This document shows, one piece after another, positions 43,067-52,513 of a DNA stretch of 64,000 nt (its first letter is position 1; each line of letters begins with the position of its first letter). The position numbers and the translations under genes are program-made. The notes below the pieces were generated by a model. It made no database searches. It was not told the DNA's origin and saw nothing but the letters and a program-made list of their open reading frames with translations. The DNA is from Ignavibacteriales bacterium (GTDB taxonomy: Bacteria; Bacteroidota; Ignavibacteria; Ignavibacteriales; Melioribacteraceae): NCBI GenBank assembly GCA_026390775.1, contig JAPLFF010000004.1, positions 1 through 64,000 on the forward strand. The letters are read 5' to 3'.

Positions 43067-44917
43067 TTAGACTTTTACATTGTTATTGTATAATAATCCT
43101 GATGCCTTGCGAATCATTTCTAAACCTTTTATTTCGGATTTCAACAGCGGCATAACCGTAATCGGTAATTGAAATCTCTCTTTAATTTCTCCGAGATATT
43201 TTTCCTGCATCTTTCTTCTCTTGATGAAAAATTCATTTGTGCAGTATTCCGGTTCAAGCACTTGGTTAGCAACTACAAACTGCGTTTGAATTCCAGCTTC
43301 TTTCAAATCGAGCATCGCCCTGTACGCTTCTATAACCGGTGTCGATTCCGGATATACTACAAACGAAAAAATAGATTGGCTCGAATCTTTCATTCTCTTT
43401 ATAACTCTGTCAAATCTCTTTTGAGTAACTGATTTTGCATCCTGACTTTTTTGATTTGTCGTAACCATCAAACTTACCTGGTCGCTGTAATCAAACGGAA
43501 GTTCAAGCAAGCGCAGTGTATGACCCGTAGGCGCTGTATCGAATACCACGAATTGATAATCATCGCTCTCTACATATTCCATAAATTTGTCGAACGCCGC
43601 CATCTCTTCTGTGCAAGGTGATTCTAATTCTTCTTTTATGGCAATCATCATGTCTTCGGAATATTTTGTTTTTGATTCCTCAATAATTCTCTGCTTATAT
43701 TCTTCAGTTGCTTTTTCCTGGTCAACAATTACAGACCAAAGATTCTCAATTCCTTTTACTTCCTGAATTTTATCGGTAATATTTTGTTCAAGCACTTCAC
43801 CTATGTGTGATGCCGGATCGGTTGTGAGAAGTAGTGTTTTGAATCCTTCTTTCGCAAACTTATAAGCCGTTGCAACTGAAATTACTGTTTTGCCTACTCC
43901 GCCCTTGCCTGTAAAGAAAATGGATTTTGTTTTACCGTTCGGAGTTATTATTTCATCTATCGAATCCGCCTCGAAATTTTTGAAATCTGCTTTTAACAAT
44001 TCACCGTTGCCAATCGAATAAGTTTGCTTATCCGTATTAGCGAACAAATCTTTTTCAATATTCAAAAGTCTTTCAACGCCTTTAATTTCTCCATCACGCT
44101 GAAACATTTTTCTAATTCTTACCGGAAAATCAGATACTATTATTTTCACATACTTCTGCTGCATTTCAAATCTGCTTTTGAAGAATGGATGCTCGCATAC
44201 TTCTTCCGGTAGCATTCCGTTAATAATCAATTCAACATTTTTAACGCCGATTTCTTTCAACTCTTTAGATGAGCGTTTGGTCTCGTAAACAGATGTCTCT
44301 TCCGGTTGTAGAACAAACATAAAAGTCGTTCTCTCTGCATCGCCAAGCAAACGCGTAGCTTCATCATACTTCACTTTATTTTCTTGAATAGAGGCAACCG
44401 GACCGATACAAGTATTTCCTTCTCCCTTCGTGCTTTCTTCTATATGTTTACTCCAATCAACCGGCAATTCGAGAAGCCGTATTGTGTGTCCCGTAGGTGC
44501 AGTATCAAATATTACAACATCATACTTTTCGCCTTTGCCTTCCTTTTCAGCTACCATAAAATCAACAAAGCGGTCAAACGATGCTATCTCCGTTGTGCAA
44601 GGTGATTTAAACTGCTCCTCTAATACTGCCATTACACTTTCGGGCATAACTGCACGCATCGGCGAAAGTATCCTTTCCTTGTACTCCTCCGTTGCTTTAT
44701 CGGGATCTATTTCCATTCCCCACAAATTATTTAAGAGCGGGGTTATTTTATGCCCTATTTCTGTTTCAAAAACATCCGCTAGGTTTGATGCCGGATCTGT
44801 TGTTACTATTAAAGTTTTTTTACCTTCGTTTGCATAGTGAACCGCAGAAGCGCAAGCCATTGTAGTTTTACCTACACCGCCTTTTCCGCTGAAGAAAATA
44901 TATTTTGTGCTATTCAT
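43067..44917 (-). CDS. arsA: Arsenite-stimulated ATPase ArsA, two-domain
   Basis: 616 residues with two P-loops, SGKGGVGKTTMACASA (11-18) and TGKGGVGKTVISVATA (337-344), and the DTAPTGHTxRLLELP signature in both halves. Metalloid-binding cysteines correspond to C107 (SPCTTE), C170 (NTCIGP) and SPCTEE in the second half. Works with ArsD, which delivers arsenite, and with a permease; here Acr3 or the ArsP-like protein would be the partner, as no ArsB is in the window. Confidence 0.95.
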   Translation of the reverse strand: MNSTKYIFFSGKGGVGKTTMACASAVHYANEGKKTLIVTTDPASNLADVFETEIGHKITPLLNNLWGMEIDPDKATEEYKERILSPMRAVMPESVMAVLEEQFKSPCTTEIASFDRFVDFMVAEKEGKGEKYDVVIFDTAPTGHTIRLLELPVDWSKHIEESTKGEGNTCIGPVASIQENKVKYDEATRLLGDAERTTFMFVLQPEETSVYETKRSSKELKEIGVKNVELIINGMLPEEVCEHPFFKSRFEMQQKYVKIIVSDFPVRIRKMFQRDGEIKGVERLLNIEKDLFANTDKQTYSIGNGELLKADFKNFEADSIDEIITPNGKTKSIFFTGKGGVGKTVISVATAYKFAKEGFKTLLLTTDPASHIGEVLEQNITDKIQEVKGIENLWSVIVDQEKATEEYKQRIIEESKTKYSEDMMIAIKEELESPCTEEMAAFDKFMEYVESDDYQFVVFDTAPTGHTLRLLELPFDYSDQVSLMVTTNQKSQDAKSVTQKRFDRVIKRMKDSSQSIFSFVVYPESTPVIEAYRAMLDLKEAGIQTQFVVANQVLEPEYCTNEFFIKRRKMQEKYLGEIKERFQLPITVMPLLKSEIKGLEMIRKASGLLYNNNVKV

Positions 44918-44940
44918 TTTTTCATATCCTTCGTTTAATT

Positions 44941-44984
44941 ATCAGTGTGAATCCGTTAAATCCGTGCCTGCCTGCCGGTAGGCA
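44941..44984. repeat. Short palindromic dispersed repeat
   Basis: TGCCTGCCGGTAGGCA (44969-44984), a near-perfect palindrome preceded by ATCCGTTAAATCCGTG, lies between arsA and arsD. Such units are common in genomes of this group (recollection) and could form an mRNA hairpin. Confidence 0.55.
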
Positions 44985-44988
44985 AGTT

Positions 44989-45303
44989 CTATTGTTTTTC
45001 TTTTACAAATCTTGCCAACTCATCATATCCCGGATATTCTTTTTCCTTTACAACTTTTCCATCAACCAAAGTCAATGGAAGAATTTCAACGCCGTTGGTT
45101 TGAAGACGCTTCATTACTTCCGGTTGCTGCATAAATTTGGGTCCCTGCTGACTTAGCAAATACCTATCTATTTTTACTTGTCCGTCAAATTCTTTTTTAA
45201 CTTTTAGAATTGCTTCATTGATATCCAACAAAGCCGGATCAATATCCGGTCCGCACAATCCGCTTGCACAGCACATCGGCGGATCATAAATTTCAATTTT
45301 CAT
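44989..45303 (-). CDS. arsD: Arsenic metallochaperone ArsD
   Basis: 104 residues: MKIEIYDPPMCCASGLCGPD with the three arsenite-binding cysteines C11, C12, C17, followed by LPLTLVDGKVVKEKEYPG of the thioredoxin-like fold. Hands As(III) to ArsA, the next gene. Confidence 0.93.
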   Translation of the reverse strand: MKIEIYDPPMCCASGLCGPDIDPALLDINEAILKVKKEFDGQVKIDRYLLSQQGPKFMQQPEVMKRLQTNGVEILPLTLVDGKVVKEKEYPGYDELARFVKEKQ

Positions 45304-45343
45304 TTTATTATTCCTTTATTTTTTATTTCCACTTTTCACTACG

Positions 45344-45415
45344 TTATTGCGAGCGAAGCGAGACAATCTCTATCGCTTTTCAAAATTGCTTCGTTGACTT
45401 CGTCTCATTACAATT
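45344..45415. repeat. Dispersed repeat (TTGCGAGCGAAGCGAGACAATC type)
   Basis: The stretch TTGCGAGCGAAGCGAGAC to CTTCGTTGACTTCGTCTC is an inverted-repeat unit in the gap between arsD and the FmdB gene. A related unit is at 56534-56570. Confidence 0.5.
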
Positions 45416-45423
45416 ACTGTCTA

Positions 45424-45660
45424 TCAGCAACATCCGCTTCCCGAACCGCCGCAGCATCCTCCGCCGCCGTTTTGTGAAACTGGTGATTTAACATTGATTG
45501 ATTGTCCACCAAGAATTGCAAACCCACCAAATACTTGTTCAAGCTCTTTACTTCCACATTGTTCACAAGTAATATCCAATCCTTTTTCTTTTTGTTCGAT
45601 GCTTGCTTTTACATCAAAATAGTAACCGCATTCTTTGCAGTGATATTCATATGTAGGCAT
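45424..45660 (-). CDS. FmdB-family zinc-ribbon protein with Gly/Cys-rich tail
   Basis: 78 residues: MPTYEYHCKECGYYFDV and ITCEQCGSKELEQVF give a four-cysteine zinc ribbon, the FmdB regulatory-protein pattern. The last 17 residues are GGGGCCGGSGSGCC, a flexible cysteine tail. The stop of the CMD gene abuts its start. Regulatory or metal-buffering role unknown. Confidence 0.8.
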   Translation of the reverse strand: MPTYEYHCKECGYYFDVKASIEQKEKGLDITCEQCGSKELEQVFGGFAILGGQSINVKSPVSQNGGGGCCGGSGSGCC

Positions 45661-45918
45661 TTATTGTTTCTCCTTTATTGTTTTTTCTTTTTCTCTGTTA
45701 ATTAAATCTTCGGCTAATTTATAAATATCATTTATAGGTTTTTCTTTAACTGTTTTACCAATTTTAACAGCTTCTTGAATTTCATCAATTGAAACGCCAA
45801 GTCTGATTGCTTCAGCAAAATGATAACGCAAACAAGACAGACAGTTGCCGCCGATTGATGCGCCGATTGCAATAAGCTCAGTTATTTTAGGATCGATAAG
45901 TAATACGGAATTTTCCAT
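45661..45918 (-). CDS. Carboxymuconolactone decarboxylase/AhpD-like protein
   Basis: 85 residues: IAIGASIGGNCLSCLRYHFA, a CxxC with following His as in AhpD, and EAIRLGVSIDEIQEAVKIGK. A thiol-redox protein of the CMD family; short forms in arsenic operons are known. Lies six bases after an ArsR gene. Confidence 0.82.
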   Translation of the reverse strand: MENSVLLIDPKITELIAIGASIGGNCLSCLRYHFAEAIRLGVSIDEIQEAVKIGKTVKEKPINDIYKLAEDLINREKEKTIKEKQ

Positions 45919-45924
45919 CGTTTT

Positions 45925-46329
45925 TTACGCCTCGGCTTTTTGTTTAATCTTTTTCTTTAAATCTGTTTCCGGGATAATTCCAACAACACATTTATTGCCT
46001 TCTCTTAAAAGAAGTCGTTCTTTTAACCGTAGCTCATCTACTGAAAATATTTCATCATTTAAATAACTTTTCAAGAAAGTGAATAAGTTTTTGTTTTGGA
46101 CTATGCTTTTATTCAGTTCATAGTAAACCCAAGTGCCTTTTTTCTCTGCGGTCAATAGATCCGCGTTTTTAATAATTGTTAGAGCCTTAGAAACAGCATA
46201 CTGCGGAATTTTAAGCGCGTCCATCAATTCGCAAACACAAAGAATTTGCCCTCTCTTAATAAAGAGGTTAATTATTCTTAATCTTGTTTCATCTCCTAAA
46301 GCTTTTAATACATCTATCTTGGTTTCCAT
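45925..46329 (-). CDS. arsR: ArsR-family repressor
   Basis: 134 residues: LKALGDETRLRIINLFIKRG, sensing pair QILCVCEL (C31, C33), helix YAVSKALTIIKNADLL, and a C-terminal extension past residue 90. Two palindromic operators lie immediately upstream, in the gap to the divergent ArsR gene at 46446. Confidence 0.9.
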   Translation of the reverse strand: METKIDVLKALGDETRLRIINLFIKRGQILCVCELMDALKIPQYAVSKALTIIKNADLLTAEKKGTWVYYELNKSIVQNKNLFTFLKSYLNDEIFSVDELRLKERLLLREGNKCVVGIIPETDLKKKIKQKAEA

Positions 46330-46346
46330 TTTCTCACCCGATTGTT

Positions 46347-46390
46347 ATATGCCAATTTTTGCATACAAACATATGCCAATATTGGCATAT
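46347..46390. promoter_or_regulatory. Tandem ArsR-type operators
   Basis: A perfect 20-base palindrome ATATGCCAATATTGGCATAT (46371-46390) and a second, imperfect copy at 46347-46366 (ATATGCCAAT then TTTTGCATAC), spaced 24 bases centre to centre. They lie between divergent arsR genes and could control both. Confidence 0.75.
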
Positions 46391-46445
46391 TGTCAAATGT
46401 TTTTTAATTAGTTACTTTAGTGCATAACAATAAGAAGATAATTCT

Positions 46446-46754
46446 ATGGGCTGTTGTGTTAAAGAAGAAGAGTATTCAAAACTCCAAAAAGATGCAGCTA
46501 AATACGCCAAGGCATTTGCGCATCCTGCGCGGGTTGCAATTTTAGAACTGCTGGTTAAACAATGCGATTGTATTTGTAACGACTTGGTTAAGAGTTTACC
46601 TTTAGCTCAGTCAACTGTATCCCAGCATATAAAGATTCTCAAAGAAGTCGGACTTATAGATGGTATCGAGAAATCTCCGGCTATTGAATATCATCTTAAC
46701 AAAAAGAAATGGTTCGAAGCTAAACAAGCGATGAAAGATTTTTTTGAAGAGTAA
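46446..46754 (+). CDS. arsR: ArsR-family repressor with MGCC N-terminus
   Basis: 102 residues: [40 protein letters not shown] (C40, C42, C44) and [16 protein letters not shown]. The N-terminal double cysteine plus the CxCxC set is a different sensing layout from the other two ArsR proteins. The only plus-strand gene of the arsenic region, divergent from the operon across the tandem operators. Confidence 0.9.
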   Translation: MGCCVKEEEYSKLQKDAAKYAKAFAHPARVAILELLVKQCDCICNDLVKSLPLAQSTVSQHIKILKEVGLIDGIEKSPAIEYHLNKKKWFEAKQAMKDFFEE

Positions 46755-46948
46755 TATTAACAAGCTCATTCAAACTATATTCTTTGGTTTGGGGGAAGCT
46801 GATCCGGTTAGAATAGAAATTATGGTTAAGTGATAAATTAATTTTCCCTTTACTTTTATCTTTTAAATTCATTTTTAACTTTAGGCATAATAGACCACTT
46901 TTTTGTTTTAATATAGTTTTCCAAAAAAGTCTAGTTATGATTCTTAAT

Positions 46949-48136
46949 TCATATTATAAAAAAAATTGTTACTGACAGTGCTATTCCAACTAGAACCACA
47001 TAAAGAATATCTGTTTTTAATAACAAAGCGATTAATGCAGTCGCACCAATAGATATTTGAGCCGCACCCCAATGCAAGTTCAGTGCAAACTGAATAGTAA
47101 TTGTAAATAATAATCCGACAAATGAGCTTAGCACTCCTCGTATAATTTCATTGAATAACTTTTGAGTCCGCAGTTTATCAAAGATTGGAGTAATGCCTAT
47201 AAGCATAAGAAATGAGGGTAAAAAAATACTTACTGTTCCAACGATAGCTCCAAAAGAACCAGCCAGCAAATAGCCTATAAATGTAGCTGTAATAACGATT
47301 GGACCCGGTGTTACTTGTCCCAATGCAATTCCATCCATGAAAGTTTTGTTATCTAATAAATGCCGGACATCAACAATTTCGTGGAACATCAAGGGGACCG
47401 AAGCGAGCCCGCCTCCGAAGGCAAACAAATCAATTCTGAACATCAAAGTGGATAGAACTAAAAGATTTTTATCTAATATGTAAAGTGCTAAAAGCAGAAC
47501 TAAATAAGTCAGTAAGATGAATATAATTTGCCGGTTGTATGATTTCGTCTTATCCTGAGCTAAAGAAATATCTGCTCTAACTTGCTGTTTCGAGATTTGG
47601 TTTTTCATTCTAAGTAATATTCCTATAACAGCGGACAGCACAATTATGATGATAGGATTTATCTTTAAACCAAACAGAACTATCGCAATAATTGTAATTA
47701 GAACCGATCTCCATTCTTTAAGTGTAACCTTGCTGAATGAAATAGTTGCATTTGCTATGATAGCTACAATTATCGCCTGAAGACAACTGAATATAAAAAC
47801 CGTAACCGGAAGATTGATAACTAATTTATAAACCGCCGCAAGCATTGACATTAGAAAGAAAGCGGGTAAGCCAAAACCTATGAAAGTTGCAGCGGCGCCG
47901 GCTACTCCCCGTGTTTTCAATCCAACGTAAGCAGCAGATTGCATTGCGGTTGCACCGGGAATAACTTGACAAAGGGCAACCCCATTACTAAAAGTTTCTT
48001 TATCAATCCACTTTTCTTCTTCAACTGCCATCTTGCGGATATAAGCCACCATAGATGGTCCTCCGAATGCGGTTAATCCCAAACGAAGAAATGACGTGAA
48101 TAATTTTAATAATGAAGGTTGAGAATTTGTTGTCAT
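46949..48136 (-). CDS. chrA: Chromate transporter ChrA, two-domain
   Basis: 395 residues with both CHR halves: LTAFGGPSMVAYIRKMAVEE at the start and LFAFGGGLASVPLMFHEIVD in the second half, each followed by a Gly-Pro transport signature (VIPGATAMQSAAYVGLK, VTPGPIVITATFIGYLL). Long-chain ChrA exports chromate; it may act on related oxyanions such as sulfate analogues. Confidence 0.9.
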   Translation of the reverse strand: MTTNSQPSLLKLFTSFLRLGLTAFGGPSMVAYIRKMAVEEEKWIDKETFSNGVALCQVIPGATAMQSAAYVGLKTRGVAGAAATFIGFGLPAFFLMSMLAAVYKLVINLPVTVFIFSCLQAIIVAIIANATISFSKVTLKEWRSVLITIIAIVLFGLKINPIIIIVLSAVIGILLRMKNQISKQQVRADISLAQDKTKSYNRQIIFILLTYLVLLLALYILDKNLLVLSTLMFRIDLFAFGGGLASVPLMFHEIVDVRHLLDNKTFMDGIALGQVTPGPIVITATFIGYLLAGSFGAIVGTVSIFLPSFLMLIGITPIFDKLRTQKLFNEIIRGVLSSFVGLLFTITIQFALNLHWGAAQISIGATALIALLLKTDILYVVLVGIALSVTIFFII

Positions 48137-48169
48137 TATTTACTTAATCCTTTTTAACAATATAGTGCT

Positions 48170-49393
48170 TTATTCGCTCCGCAGCGCGTTTATTGGATCA
48201 AGTAAAGAAGCTTTCCGTGCCGGATATATTCCAAAAAATAATCCGACAAGCATCGAGAATCCGAAAGAGTAAAAGATAGATGTTAAAGAAACACTTGCAG
48301 CCCATTCCGTTCCAAAGGCAATTATAAGCGAACCGATCACACCGATGAATATCCCCATTACTCCTCCGCCAATACTAAGAATAGCTGATTCAATTACAAA
48401 CTGAATTAGAATATCTTTTTTGCTTGCACCCACAGCCATTCTCAAACCGATCTCGTTTGTTCTTTCACGAATAGCGATAAGCATAATTGCGAGAACACCT
48501 ATTCCGCCAACCAGCAAGGAGATGCCGGCAATACTTGTAATTAGCATTGTAAAAGTGTCGGTTGTTTCTCGCTGTGTTTCTAAAAGATCGGTTTGACTTT
48601 GTATCGTGTAATCGTCTGCTTTATTTTGTTTAATTAAACGGTGCCGTTCTCTCAAAACTTCGGTGATCTGTTTTGCGGTCTCCACCATTTTTTCTTGATT
48701 GATTGCCTGAATGTTTATTGAATTTATGTAGCTAAGATTAAATACTCTTCTAAGCGCAGTTTGTATCGGAATAAAAATTTGATCATCCTGATCAAACCCG
48801 TTCAAGTCAACTCCTTTGGATTCCATAACACCAATAACTTCGAAAGGAATTTTCCCAATGCGTATAGTTTCGCCAATCGGGTCTTCGCCTCCAAACACAT
48901 TTTTAACAACGGATTGACCTAATACAGCAACCCGTCTTGATGCAGAATTTTCTTCATAGCTAAAGAAGGATCCTTTAACAGCGCGAAAATTTCTAATCTC
49001 TTGAAATTCACTTGTTGTTCCAACGATAGTTGTGTTAGTGCTCAAGTTGCCATACTTAACTTGCATTTTTTTACTCTGCACTGGTGCGGATAATTTTATC
49101 AGCGAGCACTCCTTCTGAAGTGCAACAGCATCTTGAAGTATAAGAGTTGTAACTACTCCGCGTATCTGCATCCTGCCTGCAGTATTTTGAACTTGCCCCG
49201 CATTTATTATTAAAAGGTCGGTGCCCATAGCTTCTATTTTACTTAGCACTTCATTTTGCGCACCGTTACCGATAGCTACCATAATGATCACTGCTGAAAC
49301 ACCTATTATAATTCCAACAAGTGCAAGGATCGTTCGTAACTTATGTGCTAATAGCTGCCTCCTCGATATTTTAATACTTCGTGCAATTTTCAT
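48170..49393 (-). CDS. MacB-type ABC transporter permease
   Basis: 407 residues: one N-terminal helix (LRTILALVGIIIGVSAVIIM), a large periplasmic domain, and a C-terminal three-helix FtsX-like core (LVGGIGVLAIMLIAIRERTN, EIGLRMAVGASKKDILIQF). Pairs with the second permease at 49474 and the ATPase at 50675. Confidence 0.88.
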   Translation of the reverse strand: MKIARSIKISRRQLLAHKLRTILALVGIIIGVSAVIIMVAIGNGAQNEVLSKIEAMGTDLLIINAGQVQNTAGRMQIRGVVTTLILQDAVALQKECSLIKLSAPVQSKKMQVKYGNLSTNTTIVGTTSEFQEIRNFRAVKGSFFSYEENSASRRVAVLGQSVVKNVFGGEDPIGETIRIGKIPFEVIGVMESKGVDLNGFDQDDQIFIPIQTALRRVFNLSYINSINIQAINQEKMVETAKQITEVLRERHRLIKQNKADDYTIQSQTDLLETQRETTDTFTMLITSIAGISLLVGGIGVLAIMLIAIRERTNEIGLRMAVGASKKDILIQFVIESAILSIGGGVMGIFIGVIGSLIIAFGTEWAASVSLTSIFYSFGFSMLVGLFFGIYPARKASLLDPINALRSE

Positions 49394-49473
49394 TGTGTAA
49401 TCGTAGTGTTCGTTTTTTGAATGCCGTTAAATTATTCATTCCGTCAACTTGCAAAAGCAAAGAATCCGTTTTA

Positions 49474-50688
49474 TTATCGCAGTGCTTCTACTGGTTGTAA
49501 TTTGGATGCTCGTTTTGCCGGTTGCAGCCCCGCGATAATTCCAACCAAACTTGAAGAAACGACACCGAGCACAACGCTTATCCAAGAGATTGATACGGGC
49601 ATACCTGTTATCATTTCTAAAACTTTTGCGCCAATTCCTCCGAGAATAATTCCTATTACTCCTCCGATCAGCGTAATGGCAGACGCTTCAAACAAAAACT
49701 GCATCATTATGTCTTTACTTTTTGCTCCAACTGCCTTACGCAAACCAATTTCTTTTTTCCTTTCGTTAACCGATATGAGCATAATATTAGCAACAACTAC
49801 ACCTCCGGCGATTAAAGAAATACCTGCTATGAGAGCAAGAAAAATGTTAAAAGTTCCCGCAATTTTTTCTGCAAATTTGGTTATCTCGGTCGGAGTTGTA
49901 ATTCCAAAATCATCCAGAACACCCGGTGCGAGAGAGTGACGCTCTCTAAGAATTGCCCGAATATTTTCTGAAGTTTTGTCTATATCTTTTGAAGAAGTTA
50001 AAAGAATTTTTACTGCGGTTATGTAATCAACATTGGATACGCGTCTCATAAAAGTAGTAAGAGGAATATTAATTCTATTATCCATATCTCCACCGCCGGG
50101 GCTTGTTCCTTTCGATTGCATAATTCCTTTTACTTCAAATTGGATGTTGCCGATCCTTATTTGCTGTCCGATAGGATTTTCATCTCCAAAAAGTTCTTTT
50201 TTAACGGTGGGACCTAAAAGGCAAACTCGGTTAAGATTTGACATATCTTCATCCGAAATAAAATCTCCTTCTTCTACATCCCAATTCCACACTTTTGCCC
50301 AAGTGGGGGTAATGCCAAACACATTAGTCGTTGTAGATTTTTCCATATACTTGATTTCAGCTCCCCCTTTTCTATTGAAAGGTGCTATATCTACTACTGT
50401 AGTTACTTCACGTTTTATTACTTCAGCGTCCTCCAATTTCAAAGTAATTATTGGTTGCCCGCCTGTTGGTTGCCCCATCATACTTCCCGATCCTGCAGAA
50501 ACCATAATGCTTTCAAGTCCAAATTTTTTCACTCTATCCATCACGCGGTCTTGCGCCCCCATTCCGGCGGAAATAATTAATGTTAGAGCGGTAATACCAA
50601 TTACTATTCCTATCATCATCAAAAATGTTCGGAGTTTATTTCTTCCAAGTCCAACGTAAGCAATTTTCAATAATCTATTTGTTTTCAT
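49474..50688 (-). CDS. MacB-type ABC transporter permease
   Basis: 404 residues, same build: [20 protein letters not shown], extracytoplasmic region, then [20 protein letters not shown] and [20 protein letters not shown]. Its start overlaps the ATPase stop by 14 bases. Two paralogous permeases in one operon suggest a heterodimeric MacB-like pump or two separate ones sharing the ATPase. Confidence 0.88.
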   Translation of the reverse strand: MKTNRLLKIAYVGLGRNKLRTFLMMIGIVIGITALTLIISAGMGAQDRVMDRVKKFGLESIMVSAGSGSMMGQPTGGQPIITLKLEDAEVIKREVTTVVDIAPFNRKGGAEIKYMEKSTTTNVFGITPTWAKVWNWDVEEGDFISDEDMSNLNRVCLLGPTVKKELFGDENPIGQQIRIGNIQFEVKGIMQSKGTSPGGGDMDNRINIPLTTFMRRVSNVDYITAVKILLTSSKDIDKTSENIRAILRERHSLAPGVLDDFGITTPTEITKFAEKIAGTFNIFLALIAGISLIAGGVVVANIMLISVNERKKEIGLRKAVGAKSKDIMMQFLFEASAITLIGGVIGIILGGIGAKVLEMITGMPVSISWISVVLGVVSSSLVGIIAGLQPAKRASKLQPVEALR

Positions 50689-51427
50689 TAGAAACCTCCG
50701 TGGAAGAAATTTTATTTAGTTCATTCTCCGCATCTAACGGATTCTGATTTACTTCATCCGAGATAATTTTACCGTCTGCAATTTTGATAATACGTCTTGT
50801 GTGTTCAGCAATATCTTGTTCGTGAGTAACGAGAACGATTGTTCTTCCTAATTTATTCAATTCATTAAAAAGAGAAATTATTTCAAGACTTGAACGAGTA
50901 TCAAGATTTCCGGTCGGCTCATCGGCAAAAATAATTTCGGGATTGTTCACAAGTGCACGGGCAATTGCAACACGCTGCTGCTGTCCGCCTGAAAGCTCAC
51001 TTGGATTATGATGGATTCTGTCTGCTAATCCAACCGATACCAAAGCTTCCTTTGCAAGATTTGTTATATCTTGCCTGTCGGAATAAATTAATGGCAGCTC
51101 AACATTTTCGAGAGCGTTTGTTCTCGCTAATAAATTGAATGATTGAAACACAAAACCAATTTTTTGATTCCGGACTTTCGCCAACTCTTCGTCATCAAGT
51201 TTGCTCACCTCGGCTCCGTCGAGTATTAATGAACCATTTGTTGGTTTATCTAGACAGCCGAGGATATTCATCAATGTGGATTTGCCCGAACCCGAAGCTC
51301 CCATTATAGCAACAAATTCTCCTCTTTGTATCTCAAGTGAAACATTATTGAGAGCTGTTACTTCTGTGCCCACACCTTTGCCGTAAAATTTAGAAATATT
51401 TTTCGCTTGAATTATAATATTGTTCAT
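50675..51427 (-). CDS. ABC transporter ATPase (MacB/LolD type)
   Basis: 250 residues: Walker [16 protein letters not shown], signature [15 protein letters not shown], Walker [13 protein letters not shown] and the [17 protein letters not shown]-loop. Encodes a stand-alone ATPase driving the two permeases. Confidence 0.92.
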   Translation of the reverse strand: MNNIIIQAKNISKFYGKGVGTEVTALNNVSLEIQRGEFVAIMGASGSGKSTLMNILGCLDKPTNGSLILDGAEVSKLDDEELAKVRNQKIGFVFQSFNLLARTNALENVELPLIYSDRQDITNLAKEALVSVGLADRIHHNPSELSGGQQQRVAIARALVNNPEIIFADEPTGNLDTRSSLEIISLFNELNKLGRTIVLVTHEQDIAEHTRRIIKIADGKIISDEVNQNPLDAENELNKISSTEVSNENK

Positions 51428-51453
51428 AATTATTTCCTTTTGTTTTTCTTATT

Positions 51454-52509
51454 TTATTCAGAGATCATAACTTTTTCACCTTCGTTTAATCCGCTTACAA
51501 TTTCCGTGTAACCGTTACTATTCCATCCTATTTTTACTTTGCGCTGAACTTTTTTCTCACCTTCAATGACTGTTACAAATCTTTCTCCTTTATCTCTTTT
51601 GACTGCACTTGCAGGAATAGTTAGTACATTTTTTCTCATCTCAAGGTATAAAGTAACGTTAGTTGTCATTTCCGGTCTAAGAATTTTATTCTGAAAATCT
51701 GTTATTTGTATCGTGACGATATAGTTAACAACATTATCCTGGATAACAGCTTTCGGATAAATGGCTGTTATCTTTCCTTTGAAATCGCTATCCGAATATG
51801 TGTCAACGGTAAAGCTCGCTTCTTGTCCAACTTTAATTTTTCCGATGTCGGTTTCATCAACATAGGCATTTACCTCAAGTCGTTTAAGATCAATGATGCT
51901 AACAAAAGTAGGAGACGCTAAACTTGCAGAAACAGTTTCACCCTCTTGAGTTGAGACAGAGGCAATTACTCCGGATGTTGTCGCATAGATTTTTGTGTAG
52001 GACAACTGCACTTTAGCAAAATCAACATTTGCTTCGGCTTGTTTTAACTGTGCTACTGCTACTTTAAATGAAGTCTCGGCTATATCAACCTGCTGTTGAG
52101 AAATAAAATTTTGCTGAAGCAGTGATTTCTGCCGTTCGATATTAAGCTTGGCATATTCATAATCTGCTTTCGCTTTATTTAGCGCTGCTACGTTTTGATT
52201 CAACTTAGCTTGAAGTTCCGCATCATCCAACTCGGCTATTATTTGTCCTGCTTGAACGTAATCCCCGATATTTGCTTTAAGCTTTTTAACTACGCCGGAA
52301 ATTCTCGAACCAATTTTTACTTCAGCGCCGACCATCGGTTTAATAATTCCTGTAGCAATAACAGTCGAACCAATATCTCGTCTGGCGGCAATAGCAGTTT
52401 CAATTTTGCTCTCTTTTTTCCCATCACCGCTGAATACAAAAAGTCCCATAACAACAGCTATTACAGCAAATAAAACTATGCTGACTATGATAATATATTT
52501 TTTCTTCAT
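51454..52509 (-). CDS. MacA-type membrane fusion protein
   Basis: 351 residues: N-terminal anchor helix (IIIVSIVLFAVIAVVMGLFV), biotinyl-lipoyl strands (VGAEVKIGSRISGVVKKLKA), coiled hairpin and the C-terminal VVSGLNEGEKVMI. The periplasmic adaptor for the ABC pump. Lies 26 bases before the ATPase gene and 4 bases after TolC. Confidence 0.9.
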   Translation of the reverse strand: MKKKYIIIVSIVLFAVIAVVMGLFVFSGDGKKESKIETAIAARRDIGSTVIATGIIKPMVGAEVKIGSRISGVVKKLKANIGDYVQAGQIIAELDDAELQAKLNQNVAALNKAKADYEYAKLNIERQKSLLQQNFISQQQVDIAETSFKVAVAQLKQAEANVDFAKVQLSYTKIYATTSGVIASVSTQEGETVSASLASPTFVSIIDLKRLEVNAYVDETDIGKIKVGQEASFTVDTYSDSDFKGKITAIYPKAVIQDNVVNYIVTIQITDFQNKILRPEMTTNVTLYLEMRKNVLTIPASAVKRDKGERFVTVIEGEKKVQRKVKIGWNSNGYTEIVSGLNEGEKVMISE

Positions 52510-52513
52510 CTTA

